DNA of 31,673 nucleotides. It comes from Elysia marginata (taxonomy: Eukaryota > Mollusca > Gastropoda > Plakobranchidae). The notes beneath the pieces are model-generated. The model worked only from the letters and a program-made list of their open reading frames with translations. It had not been told where the DNA came from and made no database searches. The stretch lies in contig BMAT01002734.1 of assembly GCA_019649035.1 (NCBI GenBank), positions 118,362 to 150,034 of the forward strand, read 5' to 3'. Position 1 is the first letter of the stretch; every line of letters begins with the position of its first letter. The position numbers and the translations under genes were made by a program. Shown piece by piece: positions 1-12,500 of this stretch.

Positions 1-431
1 AACTTAAGGCTGAATAATAATTGCCTTAGCCCTAACAATGTTCAGCATAAAAAAATACCAAGGACATAAATTTACATACTATGTAGCTGTAACAAAGCCA
101 ATTGTACCAAATATTATCTTTTTGTATTTTAGGATTACAAAGTCACTTTAAGCTTAAGACAATAATTCACCTGATACACAAAATGCTAAAGGATTAAAAA
201 AAATGGCAGTGGCAATACGGCTTTGTACTGTACATGAAAAAAAATTATAGCAAACAACAACAAATAAGGTAACATATTGCTCTTAAAACACTGACATTTT
301 GTTTCAATTCTGTAGCATCTGTTTTATCAGAGAGAGAATTTTTAAGGTACCTTTAAGTAAGAAATGAACTAAAAGATTTAAAAGGTATTTGAATGGAAAA
401 TTCAACAAGACCTGCTTATTCTGTAGCTTAC
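1..431. other. Mondo intron 11, left part
   Basis: AT-rich intron running off the window. I searched both strands for a basic helix-loop-helix exon and found none. Confidence 0.6.
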
Positions 432-595
432 CACAGTAGAAGGGGACATTGCTACCATACTGAAGGGAGAGGTAGGCTCAACCATATTACTTGAGGTATC
501 CATAAATGGCTGGGGTGGTGATGGCGATGGCTTCAAGCTAAATGATGGAGGGCTTGTTGCCCCTGAAGTATTGGGCGAAGATGGCACTGAAGACA
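432..595 (-). CDS. MLXIP: Mondo exon 11 (last exon in window)
   Basis: Codes residues 1015-1069: VSSVPSSPNTSGATSPPSF, then LKPSPSPPQPFMD, ending AMSPSTV. The acceptor is CTACCAG|TG and the donor ACTGTG|GTAAGC. The Ser/Pro-rich content with several SP/TP sites suits phosphorylation. The bHLH-zip exon should follow left of the window, and I see nothing like it in 1-431. Confidence 0.83.
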
Positions 596-3500
596 CTGGT
601 AGGTTGAGAAAGATTTGTTGAACACTTTTAAAAGTTCTAGTTTAAACACTTAGTTATCTTTTAAGAGATGTGAAATAACAAAACAAATGAAGACCCCTAC
701 TTTGCTATTTTAGAGCCTTAACTTTTTACTTCTTTAAAATCTTCAATTGTAAGATAATACCACCCTTTTTTCTTCCGTTTTTCCCTTCATAGCTCAGCAG
801 TGAACCACAAATTTCATTGATTGCCAACATCTATTCTTTTTCAACTTTGTGTCTTTTGAATAGGAAATTCAGCCTTGCCAAATGGTTTGGCACCATGACT
901 GGAAAATAAGCTAAGCATAGCATCTTACCATGTCATAGGTACAAGTTAAGATAATGGATCAAGAATAATAATCACACATAACTGGAAAACTTCTAGGGGC
1001 CGAAGAAAAAAAAAACAAAACAAAAATAAAACAGATTTGGCATTCCTGACAATTACTACAAATTTTTATCGGGTCCAACCTTTTTCCTCTGTTAGCCGAG
1101 CATAGACTGACGACTGATGTTGAGGGCTCTCTACTAGTCCCGGAGAGGTTGACAGCCCCTCCATCTGTTGGCCCCCAAGAGATACAGGCAGAACTACATT
1201 GGCCAAAGTCTGGGATGTTAGCTGAAAATTAAATTTAGAAAAAAATTTTCACTTTATAGTATTTTCAGCTGAAAATTAAATATAGAGATGCACTTTTCAC
1301 GTTCTCAATTGTATTTCAATTGCTTTATGAAATTTAACTTAAAATTCAATTTAGAAATATACTAATATTTTCACTTTTTTAAAATAGTATTCTATTGCCC
1401 CATGTAATTACAACCCTCAGATAAATGACACACATGCTTTAAAATATTTTCTAACTTTATTTTACATTTACATTCTTAACGAACATTTTTTAGATCAAGC
1501 ATAAAAGATATCATCTTTGTTTCTCTTGCTGTGCATAATCCAACCAACATTCTCTAGGCCTACTATTCTTTTTAAGCATCTTCATTAATTAAAACATTTA
1601 TAGTATCACAGGCCTAAAAAAATATTGTTTGCTGTTTTTAGAAGGCATCTAAGGTCTAAACACTTACAAGAAGATGAAAAGGTGATGCGTAAATAAAAAA
1701 AAATACAAAAGTTTGTGCCTTGCCTGCGAATTGGCATAGATAAAGTATTAATTTCAAAACTAAGCCACCACAGAGACATACAATCTATTTCAGGCCATTG
1801 GGAACAAAATTTAACTTTGTACCATCCAAAATCAAATTATTAGTAAAAAAAACAACCAGAAAAATAAACTCAAGTCATATGAATTAAGTTCCAATTAAGC
1901 AAATATTTGAACTATGTAGACTCTCCTGTAGTGCTATGTAAACCATTTGACTACGTTCTCAGTCAAAAATTTAGGAAATCAAAGAAAATTCTATACCGAG
2001 CTCAAGCCAAGACTCCCGACAGAGTTTCCAGCAAACAGCGAAGATGCCTGAATCTGTCCAGCCAGTGGCACAGTAATCAAAGTATCAGAGCCAGGCTGAG
2101 GGCCGACCTGACACACAATGGCTGACGCTGCAGAGGGAGGTGACGAGGACGCAGCCTGGATCTGCTGGTAAAGATTGGTGGTTGTCTGGATAGGGGTCAA
2201 CTGTGCTCCTGCCCCATGGGGAAGAATGTGAGGCTGCTGGGCAAGCTCTTTCTGCTGAGAAAATTCCTTCTTGACGTTGATCATAGCTCCAGGGTAGGTT
2301 CCTGGATGATTTTACAAATCAATTGATATCTTAGTTGTTCAATTAAATTTTGTAAAAGATTTCATACGACATATGTCTTGCATAAGTTGCAATCTTTGCA
2401 AACAAGTCAGATATTGCACATGCCACATTAGAATACAAGGCACTGATATTTTGAAAAACATATTTTCTTAGCTTCCAAAGTGTTAAAATTGCATTACATT
2501 GTCAAATTAAATCTACTTTTAAAAGACATTTTCGCAAATTAGAGTTTACTTTTAAAAGGCGTTTTCTCAAATAAGAGTTTACTATTCAACAACATTTTCT
2601 TGAATTAGAGTTTACTATTAAAAGGCATTTTATCAAATAAAATTTACTTTTAAAGACATTTTCTCAACAATTTCCAACCTCCAAGTGATTTGCACTGGTT
2701 GCAATACATAGAAGTAAACAGGCTGGTTGGAAATAAATGCTTTACAACCATGAGAGAACAATCTACATGGTTTTTAGATGTGTGATCAACCATTTCATTT
2801 AAATAAAAGTTTTTCAAAATTTGTTACTTGCATGACACCTGTCTGAAACATTGAGAATGATCAACAATTTAGTTTTTTACTTTTGTCAATGAGAAATTTT
2901 CTGCCACCATGAAATGTATATATAAATATAAATATATTCTATTGATCAGCAAATTTGGTGGTTAAAAATAGACGACAAGTTTCATCAATGCAATAAATAA
3001 AAAAAACCAATAGTCTCATCTATTTGTGAAAATATTTCTCAGTATGCATATCCAAAGTAACTGGCACTAACCATTTTTGAGAAGCTTTGCCAGGTATGAC
3101 TCCTGACAAGCTGAGGCTGTGGCTGGAGAGGTAGGGACGGGGGCCTGATGCTGAGGGATGGAGGGTACACATGGGGCAATGGGCACCGGAGGAGCTGGCG
3201 CGATCCTTCGATTTACACGAGTGTTGGCAACTGGTTTTGCCTGGAATGAATTTGGATTTTGCAAGACTTGGTACAGTTGTACAAAAACACCAAGTGCAAC
3301 ATATGTTAATCAGAAGTGTCTTAACTGTTTCCAGAACTTTGAATCCCTCATTTCAGTATTTTCCAAAAATCCAAAAAACTCACAATGAGAAAAAGGTTCC
3401 AAAATGATACATTTTGTTCATGGGACCCATTTGTAATGAGATTATATGCAGAAGATGCAAAGTTCTTGATGTTTGAATTGTCCCAATTTTCAACTTGCAC

Positions 3501-6500
3501 TTTTAAGAAAAGTATTAAGTTTATTATTACCCATTCTTAAATAACTTTAGCTGATGACCTTTTTCAGTGATCACAAATATTTTCTGAGCCATAGCTCATT
3601 TCAGTATGATGGGTTTGATATGAGTACTCCAGTAATCTCATTCTGGTACAAAAATACTGAAACTGATACTGGTTGGCACTAATGGCAGCTCTGTATAATA
3701 AACAGGGATTGAAAAAAAAAAACCCTAAAGATTAGCCTAGTATTCTTCTCTCCTGTAAAACAGTAAAATGGCATAGACATACGTTGTGCAAAAAAAACAG
3801 AAAAAAAAATGAAAAAAAAACTTAGCATTGGCATCCCCGAATAAAAGTACACTGGATATTTTGAACCTCATGGGAACAAAATTTAACTTTGAATTATAGA
3901 AAATAAGATTAACGGTGTACATAACTTTACAGAACAAATTGGTAATCAGATTATTGGTTGATTTAAGCAACTATTTGAATTATTCAAGTTCCAAATCCAT
4001 TGACTCCGATAATGTATTGTGATTTTGCTTCACATCTGAGTTTTCAACTTTAGGGCCAGCGTTAGAGAGTGTGCAGTGCTTTGCACAAGAAACAAGGCAT
4101 TAGTGGAGGTGTCAGCATAGATAGTACAGGGCTTGAAATAGACCCCAGCACCGCAGCAATTGAAATAGTAGACTATTACTAGTATCAGATATATTCATAT
4201 GTAGGGAAGGAAGAGAGTTTTAAGGACAATGTCCTAAATGTAAAATATATATATATATATGGTACATTTCTGCACATCATATATGTGCTGAGGACAGTAC
4301 AGGGTTTGATTAGTTTAAGATCAACCTTTTTGAAAAAGTGAAATTGGGATGGAGGTCAAGGAGAACTTACTTATGAATAAATTTTTGAGCTTTCAGTCCT
4401 TAAAGAGGGCGAAAAGATAGTTGTTCCCATATCTTAAATTGTCTCACATTCTGTCCAAATGAGCATTTTAAATGCTGTTTTCTTCCCTTTCTGAAATTCC
4501 ACAAGCCCTAACCCTGCCGACTTCGAACGGCTCTAACTTCACACAGAAGCATGATAGAGCTTTTCTGTTTGTTGTGTTTGAAATTAGAGGGGATAGGCTT
4601 TTCTGTGATATCAACATCTGACTACCTTGAAACTTCAACTCATTTGGAGAGGTTGGAAGACAATTGTCAGTAGGGCATTCATTTTTATGATTATTACAAG
4701 TGATGTAATGTCACTAAGGAGGTTGGACTTGTTAGGGCATTAAGCCTAGGTCTCTAAGGATTCCATCTAGGCATAGAAAGCAGCTAGATATAGATAAAAT
4801 TTGGGTCCTATCTTAATGCTTTCAGATATTTCTTGAGTAAGCAGGCTCCAATAAAGTGACTTTGACCTTAGTCACTGTAAACATACCTCAGATTTTAGCA
4901 AGAAAAACAGGAAATCAAGATAAAATAGCTATTGGAAAATTCAGACCATACATTACAAGACAAGACCTCTACAGGCCATTTAAAAAGCAGCATAGAGAGG
5001 GACCTATATTCAGATTCAGAGACAATACATCAATAGACAGGCATTCACACACCAATCATGTCAGTCACATTTAAAGAAAAAAGCTCTTTTTGAGGTTGTG
5101 ACAGAATGTTGTGCATCTGTCCTTTTAGAAGGGAAGCAAGAGCAAAGCATTTTAGAACTAACATAGAAATTAACACAACACTCTCATAGTGATGTAACGT
5201 AATGACTTTCTAAGTTTCTTAAATTGCATCATAATGCTTTGTAATAAATTTTAGATGGATTTACCAAGAAATATAGATATGGTCACATTCGAAATATGTC
5301 TGTCATAATGCAACTTGCAAGACCCAGCAATAGAAGAAAGTATACAAGCAAATCCTGAAAATTATATTTTGAAACTAAAAAGGCATATTTCTTACTGACT
5401 TACAAAAATACATTTATAACATACAAAAGATGTTGAACAGAGGGGTGCATGTTCTTTAGCTTTAAAATAATCATCTACAGTGAATGGTACCAAAGGAAAC
5501 ATTCTTAAGTGCAGCACTAAATTACAAAACCTCTCAATTTCTTTACAAAGATAATCAGAATGATAACTAAGAATTCTTTTTAACATTTATTATGATGAAA
5601 AAAGAAGAAAAAATTTTAAGACCTTTTTCTCATAAATTTTAAACTTCCGACAATCCACTTGTTATTTGAACTAGTTGAGATACCAATTGTATAAATTTAC
5701 TAACCTGAGGAACTGCAAAAGGTCCATCCTTCTTTTTGCTGGAAGCCATTTTAGCCAAATCTGACATAACTCCACTTGCACCACAACTACCACCACTATT
5801 TCTTCTTACAGGTGACTGTTTTTGACCTCCCCGGACCTGCCTCCCTCCCTTCTTTTGCTGTGGAGATACTGGCACATGAGTAAGTCCAGGTGACGGTGAG
5901 GTAGATAAGGTGGCCATACCCTGGGAGTTAGTCCTATGAGGAGATATGCTGTTAGTGCCTCGGTCTATGGAATTGTGAAGGGGAGATGTGCTAGGTGACG
6001 CAGCCAGAGATTGGGCCAGGAGCGGAGACTGGGCAGATGGCGACTGCTGAAACTGCTGCTGTTGTAAAAGCTGCTGAAGCAGATCCTGCTGGTCAGGCTG
6101 CTGAATCTGAGGTGGGACTTTAGGAGCTACTGGCACAGCTTTGAATCTTTGCTGAAGGTGTTGCTGTTGGGCACGCTGCTGTTGCTGTTGCCTTTGTAAC
6201 AACTGCTGTCTCTGCTGCTGCTGCTTTTGTTGCTGCATTTGTTGTAGCTGCTGCTGCTGCCTCTGTTGTTGTGGCAGCTGCTGCTGCTTCTGTTGTTGTT
6301 GCAGCTGCTGCTGCTTCTGTTGTTGCAGCAGCTGTTGCTTCTGGCTTTCTTGCTGCAGCATAGTCATCAGATCAGCAAAATTTGGTCCCACACCACTACT
6401 CCCACTGTCCACAATGGGCTTTTGGGTGGGGGCATTCACTAAACCCATGCTGATGTTGTTACTATTGTTGCTGGATGTTAGCCCACCGGAGCTGACCAAC

Positions 6501-9500
6501 GTAAACGCCTGGTTGCCATCCACAAAAATTGCTGGGCTGTGGTCTATCTCAATCTGCCCACCATTGCCATTGTGGTTGTCCATTGATGTTTTCAGCTGAA
6601 AAGCTAGGTTTTGCGACGCCGGCTCCACAATGTTGGTGGTGTTGTCTGCCATCAACTGTGCCAGCGGTGACATCATCTGTTGCTGCTGGGGCTGAGTCTG
6701 TTGATGAAGGGCATGTGACTGAGTCATAGGTATGGACATCTGACCTGCACTATGTCCGTTGCCTACCCCTTGAGTATTGTTGAGGAAGTCCAAGAGGTTA
6801 TCACTTTCCTGCATTTAAACAACAAGAAAAAGATAAGCAGCAAATGAACACACATTTATTATTTTCATTAAGAGCATAAATATGTTCTTATAATATGTCA
6901 ATTTCTACATAAGTGCCTCTTAAATGTGTCAATTCTCACTTAATAGCACACTGCATTTTTTTTTTCAATTGAACAGGGTTTCTTGAAATGTAGGCTGATA
7001 ACACTTAAAATGAGTATAAAGTTGAAATTGGAAGAAAGTCAGATATTGGTATCATAGAAAAGCTTATTTTCTCTATTTTCAAATACAACTAACAGAAAAG
7101 CTCTATCATACTTCTGTATGAAGTTACAGCCGTTTGAAGTCAACAGGGTTGGGACTTGTGAAATTTCAGAAAAGGGAGAAAATAGCTTTTCAAGTTTAGA
7201 CAGCTACAGAGGTTTTGAGGCCTTAGCAACCATATCATTAAAAAATAAACACATAAAACACAAAATTTCAATTTGAATTTGGTGTGAAAACTGCTTAGAA
7301 ACACTTTTAGTGTCAATATCTGAAATAAGAAAATTTTGACACTTGAACACCCATTGAACTTTAAAACCCTTTATCTCAAAACTATGCCATTCGACTTAAT
7401 TTGGACAGAATGCGAGAAATATTCAGTCTTATTGCAATAACTTCTCTGCTGCAACGAAGAAATTTTTTAGAAGCAAAATCCATACCTGAGTCATGTCAAC
7501 ATTGCTTTGTGTGTCTGGCAAGAAAGTTGAGCCCATTGATGAACCATATGAAGAGCCAAATGTCGTTGGGATTTTGGCACTCAGAAGATCTAAAACAGGT
7601 ACAGAAAAAGAATAAAAATAAAAACCAGTTTGCAAATAAGATTTATAGATTCAATCCTATTATACTCTTGAAATTTTGTGCAGAAATAACAATCACAGTA
7701 AAACTAAAATGTAACTTTACCATTAAGATATTATCCACTTTCAAAACGTGATTATTATTTGAAGCAATGCAAACTTTTCTAGAACACGCAAAAAAAAAAA
7801 ATTTAGGCATGATTCACTTATTTAAGGAAAAAATGTTACCAACACAAAAAATTTCTAAGAACAGCCTTTCATGCATTTCATTGATGTTTTAAACCCAAAT
7901 GTAACTAAGCACAATAATTTGTTCTAAAAAATTCTTGTAGCAAATTTTAAGTATGGACTGCAACAAAATAAAAAGAGCACTGACAAATGAGGCGAAAAAA
8001 CATTTCAAATTGTAAAAATTGGATCACTGCTTGAAAAAATTAACAACAAACAATAGGTTGAACCAGAGTGCAAATAAAATTTTACAAAGAGACCTTAATG
8101 CTGCCACAACCAGCTTAAAAAAATCCAAAACATGCAACAAATTCATCCACAGTCAATCTCATTTTCAACTTTCTCTTTCATTAAACAATTTGTCCCAAAA
8201 TTTTTGTTTTTAATCACCCATATAGGGTGATAATATAGATCTAAATTCCCGGCACAGTGTTTATATATTGGTTCTATGAAAAGTGTGTATGTAAAAACGT
8301 TAAAATAGTTTTCAATTTTTATTAATTTTTTTTTGCAAAGAATATACAAATTTGCAAAGGCTTTTGTACAATGGAACTCCTTTAAACCATAAACAGATAA
8401 ACATAGATGGTTTGTGTTCCCCTTTTTATCTCCCTCATTTAATCAAAATTTGTTTCAAGCAAATAGATTTTCACAGTCACTGAAATTTCCGTAGAACGAG
8501 ATACCATTATAAAACGTGAAAAAAAAGCTGAAATAAATAAAAAATTATGGAGAAAAAAAGGTCACCTTATCATAGGCATTCATAAGCACAAAAAAAGAAA
8601 CTGACCTTTTAGGTTCATACACTACATTCAGTTGAGCAAGACAAGCAAGGATAGCAATGGCAAACTACTATGAAATTTGGATTAGGTGCAGGTAAAAGTT
8701 ATACTTTTTATTTGCAAAGTTCATTATGACCTTTACCAAAAAAAAGGGAAACAGAATCAGACAGCCAAAAGGGGTCTAAAGCATTTAAGTGTTGTCTATT
8801 AGGAATGAAATGTAGAGCACAAATTATCGTTTGTTTTCAAAATTCCTTCTTTGAAATCAATTGCTTATGGGCAAGAACAATAATTTTATGCTCTATTCTT
8901 ATTCCTGATAATCAAGATACAGACAAAATGTACCTTTTTTTAGATGAGAAAGCTAAGCACCGGAAGCCCCTTGCTATTATCACAAGAAAATCTTTAAATT
9001 TTATGAGTGAGACTTTTGTTTTGAAAGAAAAATTGCCTTACATATGGCATGCTTTCTTATTGTAAGGCAATGGAAATGTTTAAAAACATTAAAAGAAGAA
9101 AATAAAAGAGGGGAAAAAGTGAAAAGAAGTACTGAGGATGACTAACCACATAGAGAAGAAACCAGTTTTGATGAGTTTTGATATAATCAGTATGAATTCA
9201 AACATTAATCAGGGATGCCACTCAAATTTTCTGGAAATAACTGAAAATCCTGGCCATGTTTTAATTAAAAGATATACAAAAATATCATCTAGGGACACTG
9301 AATTGTCATTGTTCATGGGATCATTCTAGTAAAATATTGTCTGGTTAGTTTCTGCAGCTTAAAAACGAAAAAAAAAAAGAAGAAAAATGGCATCCGTGAT
9401 TAATAGTTATTTTATTTTTTCGACAACGCTCAAAGTAATCAGCATCTCAGATTTTGTTAACTGGCAAACTCTGGCCTCCATGTACTGACAGCAATACAAA

Positions 9501-12500
9501 AAAACCAACAAAACCATAACCCAGTACAAAAACAAAAAATGAACAACACTGAAAAATGAGAAAAAAAATTAACCCAATAGAGTTTGGATGGCTGTTTTAG
9601 ACACGACTGGTGCAGTGACTGAAGAAATAGGCAGAAGTGAAGATGAAGGTGATGATAAAGATGATGGTGGTAGTGCTTGTTGCGGTTGAGGCGTAAGCGA
9701 CTGCAAGCAACCTCCCAATGCTATCACTTTATCAGCAGCAGGGTGGGAAATTGATACAGAGGCGGGGAGGGAGATGGCTGAAGCTTCTGCCCCCGCTCCG
9801 CAAGCTTCCCCCTTATCCCTGAGCAGCAGCTGTTGGGGCTGACCTAGATTCAATGAGTCAATGTCCATAAACTCCTCAATGTTGGGCTGCAACTGCACCA
9901 GGCCAGGCTGAATCAAATCTGAGCGGCCAAGTTGATCTGAAAGACAAGATCAAAAATTAAAAAAAAAAGAAAATAATGCTTTAAATTTAACTTTCAGAAG
10001 AACACAGCAATTAAGAGATACATTTTTTTAAACCTAATAATCATAAGACTAAACTGTGACCCCCCCCCCCTCTTATTAAAAAAGATTAATGGAGGAAAAA
10101 ACTCTACAATCACTAGTATGATCAAAGTCGGCTTGCACTACATTTTGGAAATTTACAACTTGAAGTAAAAACATTTAAAAGTGATCAATGTTAAAAAAAA
10201 TATGAGAAAACAGATCACAATAAAAAAGAGCACTTACTAAGTTCTCTAGTATTTGGAAATGAAAAAGGCGCATTGTTAAGAGAATTGAAGAAGTCGTTTG
10301 AGAAGTCCATCTCCATTATGTCTCTCTGCAGCAGGGCCAGGTCTGTACTGGACTGTCCCTGCATGACCATCATCCCTTCACCCTTTATACTGGAGCCTGT
10401 ACATGGGATGAAGGTCACATCCTTGACCCTCTCCAGCAGTTCCTCCTCAGATAAGTTGCTGGTGTCTAGGTGCCTGCTGGCAGTGCCAAATCCTTGGAGA
10501 AACTGTAGTCTCTGGGCCTGATCCTTGTAGTAGCGGCGCCAGTTCTTGTACTCAGCAGTTACAACATCAAGACGACGCTTCCAGTATTTTCCTTCTAGCA
10601 CTACAGCCTTTAGAGACAAAAATTTTTGAAAAAAGATTTTAAATTCATGCCACAAAAAATACAAGCAAAAATATGTAGAAAATGACACAAAAATACAAGC
10701 AAATTCAAAATTTCAGCCATTGAAAACCTCTTTACTTCCTGGAGCTCAAGGTTTCAGTTAAATTTCAAATCAGAAACATCTCTTAAGGTTTACACTCGTT
10801 TTAATGATAGACGCATATATCAGACCTGCCAACCTCAAATTTAACTCTTTAACCATGTAATTATCTCATACTTCTGCGCGTAATTTTTCTAGATCTAAAT
10901 CTAAGCCTAGATCTACATGTACGGTTGTAAATTCTAGATTGCTGCAAAAACCGCTATAAGAGTTAAATTTAGCTTATCTTGGAAGTTCAATCTACTATTA
11001 TCAACTTTGGGGGTCAAAGTATTTCATAGTTTTATTCCTACATTGTCTTTCTCCCCTTCTTAGTTATGACTATACACCAGACGCTGGCAGCGTCCAACCG
11101 TAGATATAAAATTGTGCAGCGGACGTTGACAGCGTCCGGCCATTGTTATAGAGTTATTAAATTCTTCATTATAAGCGATACAAAGATCGGGAAAGTTAGG
11201 GAATAATAGAAAATTATATTAGTGACTCCAGATCGTGAGATAAGGTCTAAAATTGTGAACCTAAAGGTCTGATATATATATAACTTTGAAATATTGACAT
11301 AAATCTCTCATTTTAGCTTCTTTATCAGACACAAATTATACACCTCAGGTTTTGAGTGAATGTCATCTGACAGTGGCATTGCAAACTGGCACACCATGGG
11401 ACTTTTTTGATAAATATCTGCAAAAGAAAAAAACAAACAATAGTTCAAATATATTTGGTATTTTGATCATTAATAAATGAGATACCATTAATAAATGAGC
11501 AAACGATGAAAAACAAAACAAAAAAAAGTTTAAACAAGTTCTTTATTTTATACAATGTCATTGTGAATATCATTGCTTTACAGCTGAAATTTACCCTAAA
11601 ATTAAAGAAAACAACAAAAAAGCTGTTGGTCACCAGGTTTTTTTTGTATAGCATATCATTAAATTTGGTTTAACTTATTCAATTGAAAATTAAAAATAAA
11701 ATTTCAAAAATCTATTTTACTTTATGCCCCATAATGATTTCATTGATAATGTTTTTAAACTTTGCAGCAATCAAAAAAGAAAGAAAAAGAAGAAATTTTA
11801 AACTTTTGTGCATACTTAACACGCAAATAAAATTGTAAGCCATATTTGTAATCGATCAAAACTGGCAGATTCTTTGTCTTTCATTAACCATTACAAGTAT
11901 GATTTAAAAAATCAAAAACCTTCACATTGCGAATCTGAACCCCCACTAATCATAACAAAATAATGCCCAGGCAGGCCTTAAGAACGGACCATAATTTTAT
12001 TCAATGAAAAACCACAAAACAGATAAAGACTAATTCAGGTTCATTTACATTGCATATGCCATTCTCTCCATATAAGATTGTTCAGACGAATACGCTGCTT
12101 CTGGGATACATGAAGTCCACGGAATTGCTTCCATCTTGGAGAAGTTATGGTACCACTGAAAATGCATGAAAAATAGTCTGGTACTGGAAATGCATGAAGA
12201 ATGGTTCTTGTTTTTTTTTAAATCAAAATGGAGATTATTGTTCATATCATCATAAGCCATGATAGTGAAATTGGCGAGAATAAACTAACCAAACCTGGAA
12301 CTAATAATTGTGTTAAAAAGTTAACCTTCGGGCCACAGTGTGACCCTGAGGTTGCTTAGCCTTAATGATTTATGCATCATTAATTAAGGTTTTTCGGGTT
12401 GAGCTTAGTAACTAAGGTTTGGTAATGCCTTTTTTAGGTGACCAATGAAAATATTCAGTCAAATCATATGGCCTGTAGTACTTGTTTACATCTTTACTCT

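Larger units (their letters stand above)
3241..5704. other. Mondo intron 7
   Basis: About 2.5 kb of AT-rich intron. Besides repeat B copy 2, a TA microsatellite and repeat A copy 1, I see no further exon. The stretch 4673-5704 has nothing recognisable. Confidence 0.6.

Noticed and set aside
4856..5074. 72-codon plus-strand frame in Mondo intron 7
   Set aside because: No recognisable motif, no splice context and not repeated elsewhere. Likely chance.
7401..7751. 116-codon plus-strand frame
   Set aside because: Antisense to Mondo exon 6 and the edge of repeat A, with no family likeness.
10273..10521. 82-codon plus-strand frame
   Set aside because: Antisense shadow of Mondo exon 4.
12045..12260. 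71-codon minus-strand frame over Mondo exon 2
   Set aside because: Wrong frame. The exon read in phase with exon 1 gives the conserved MCR3.
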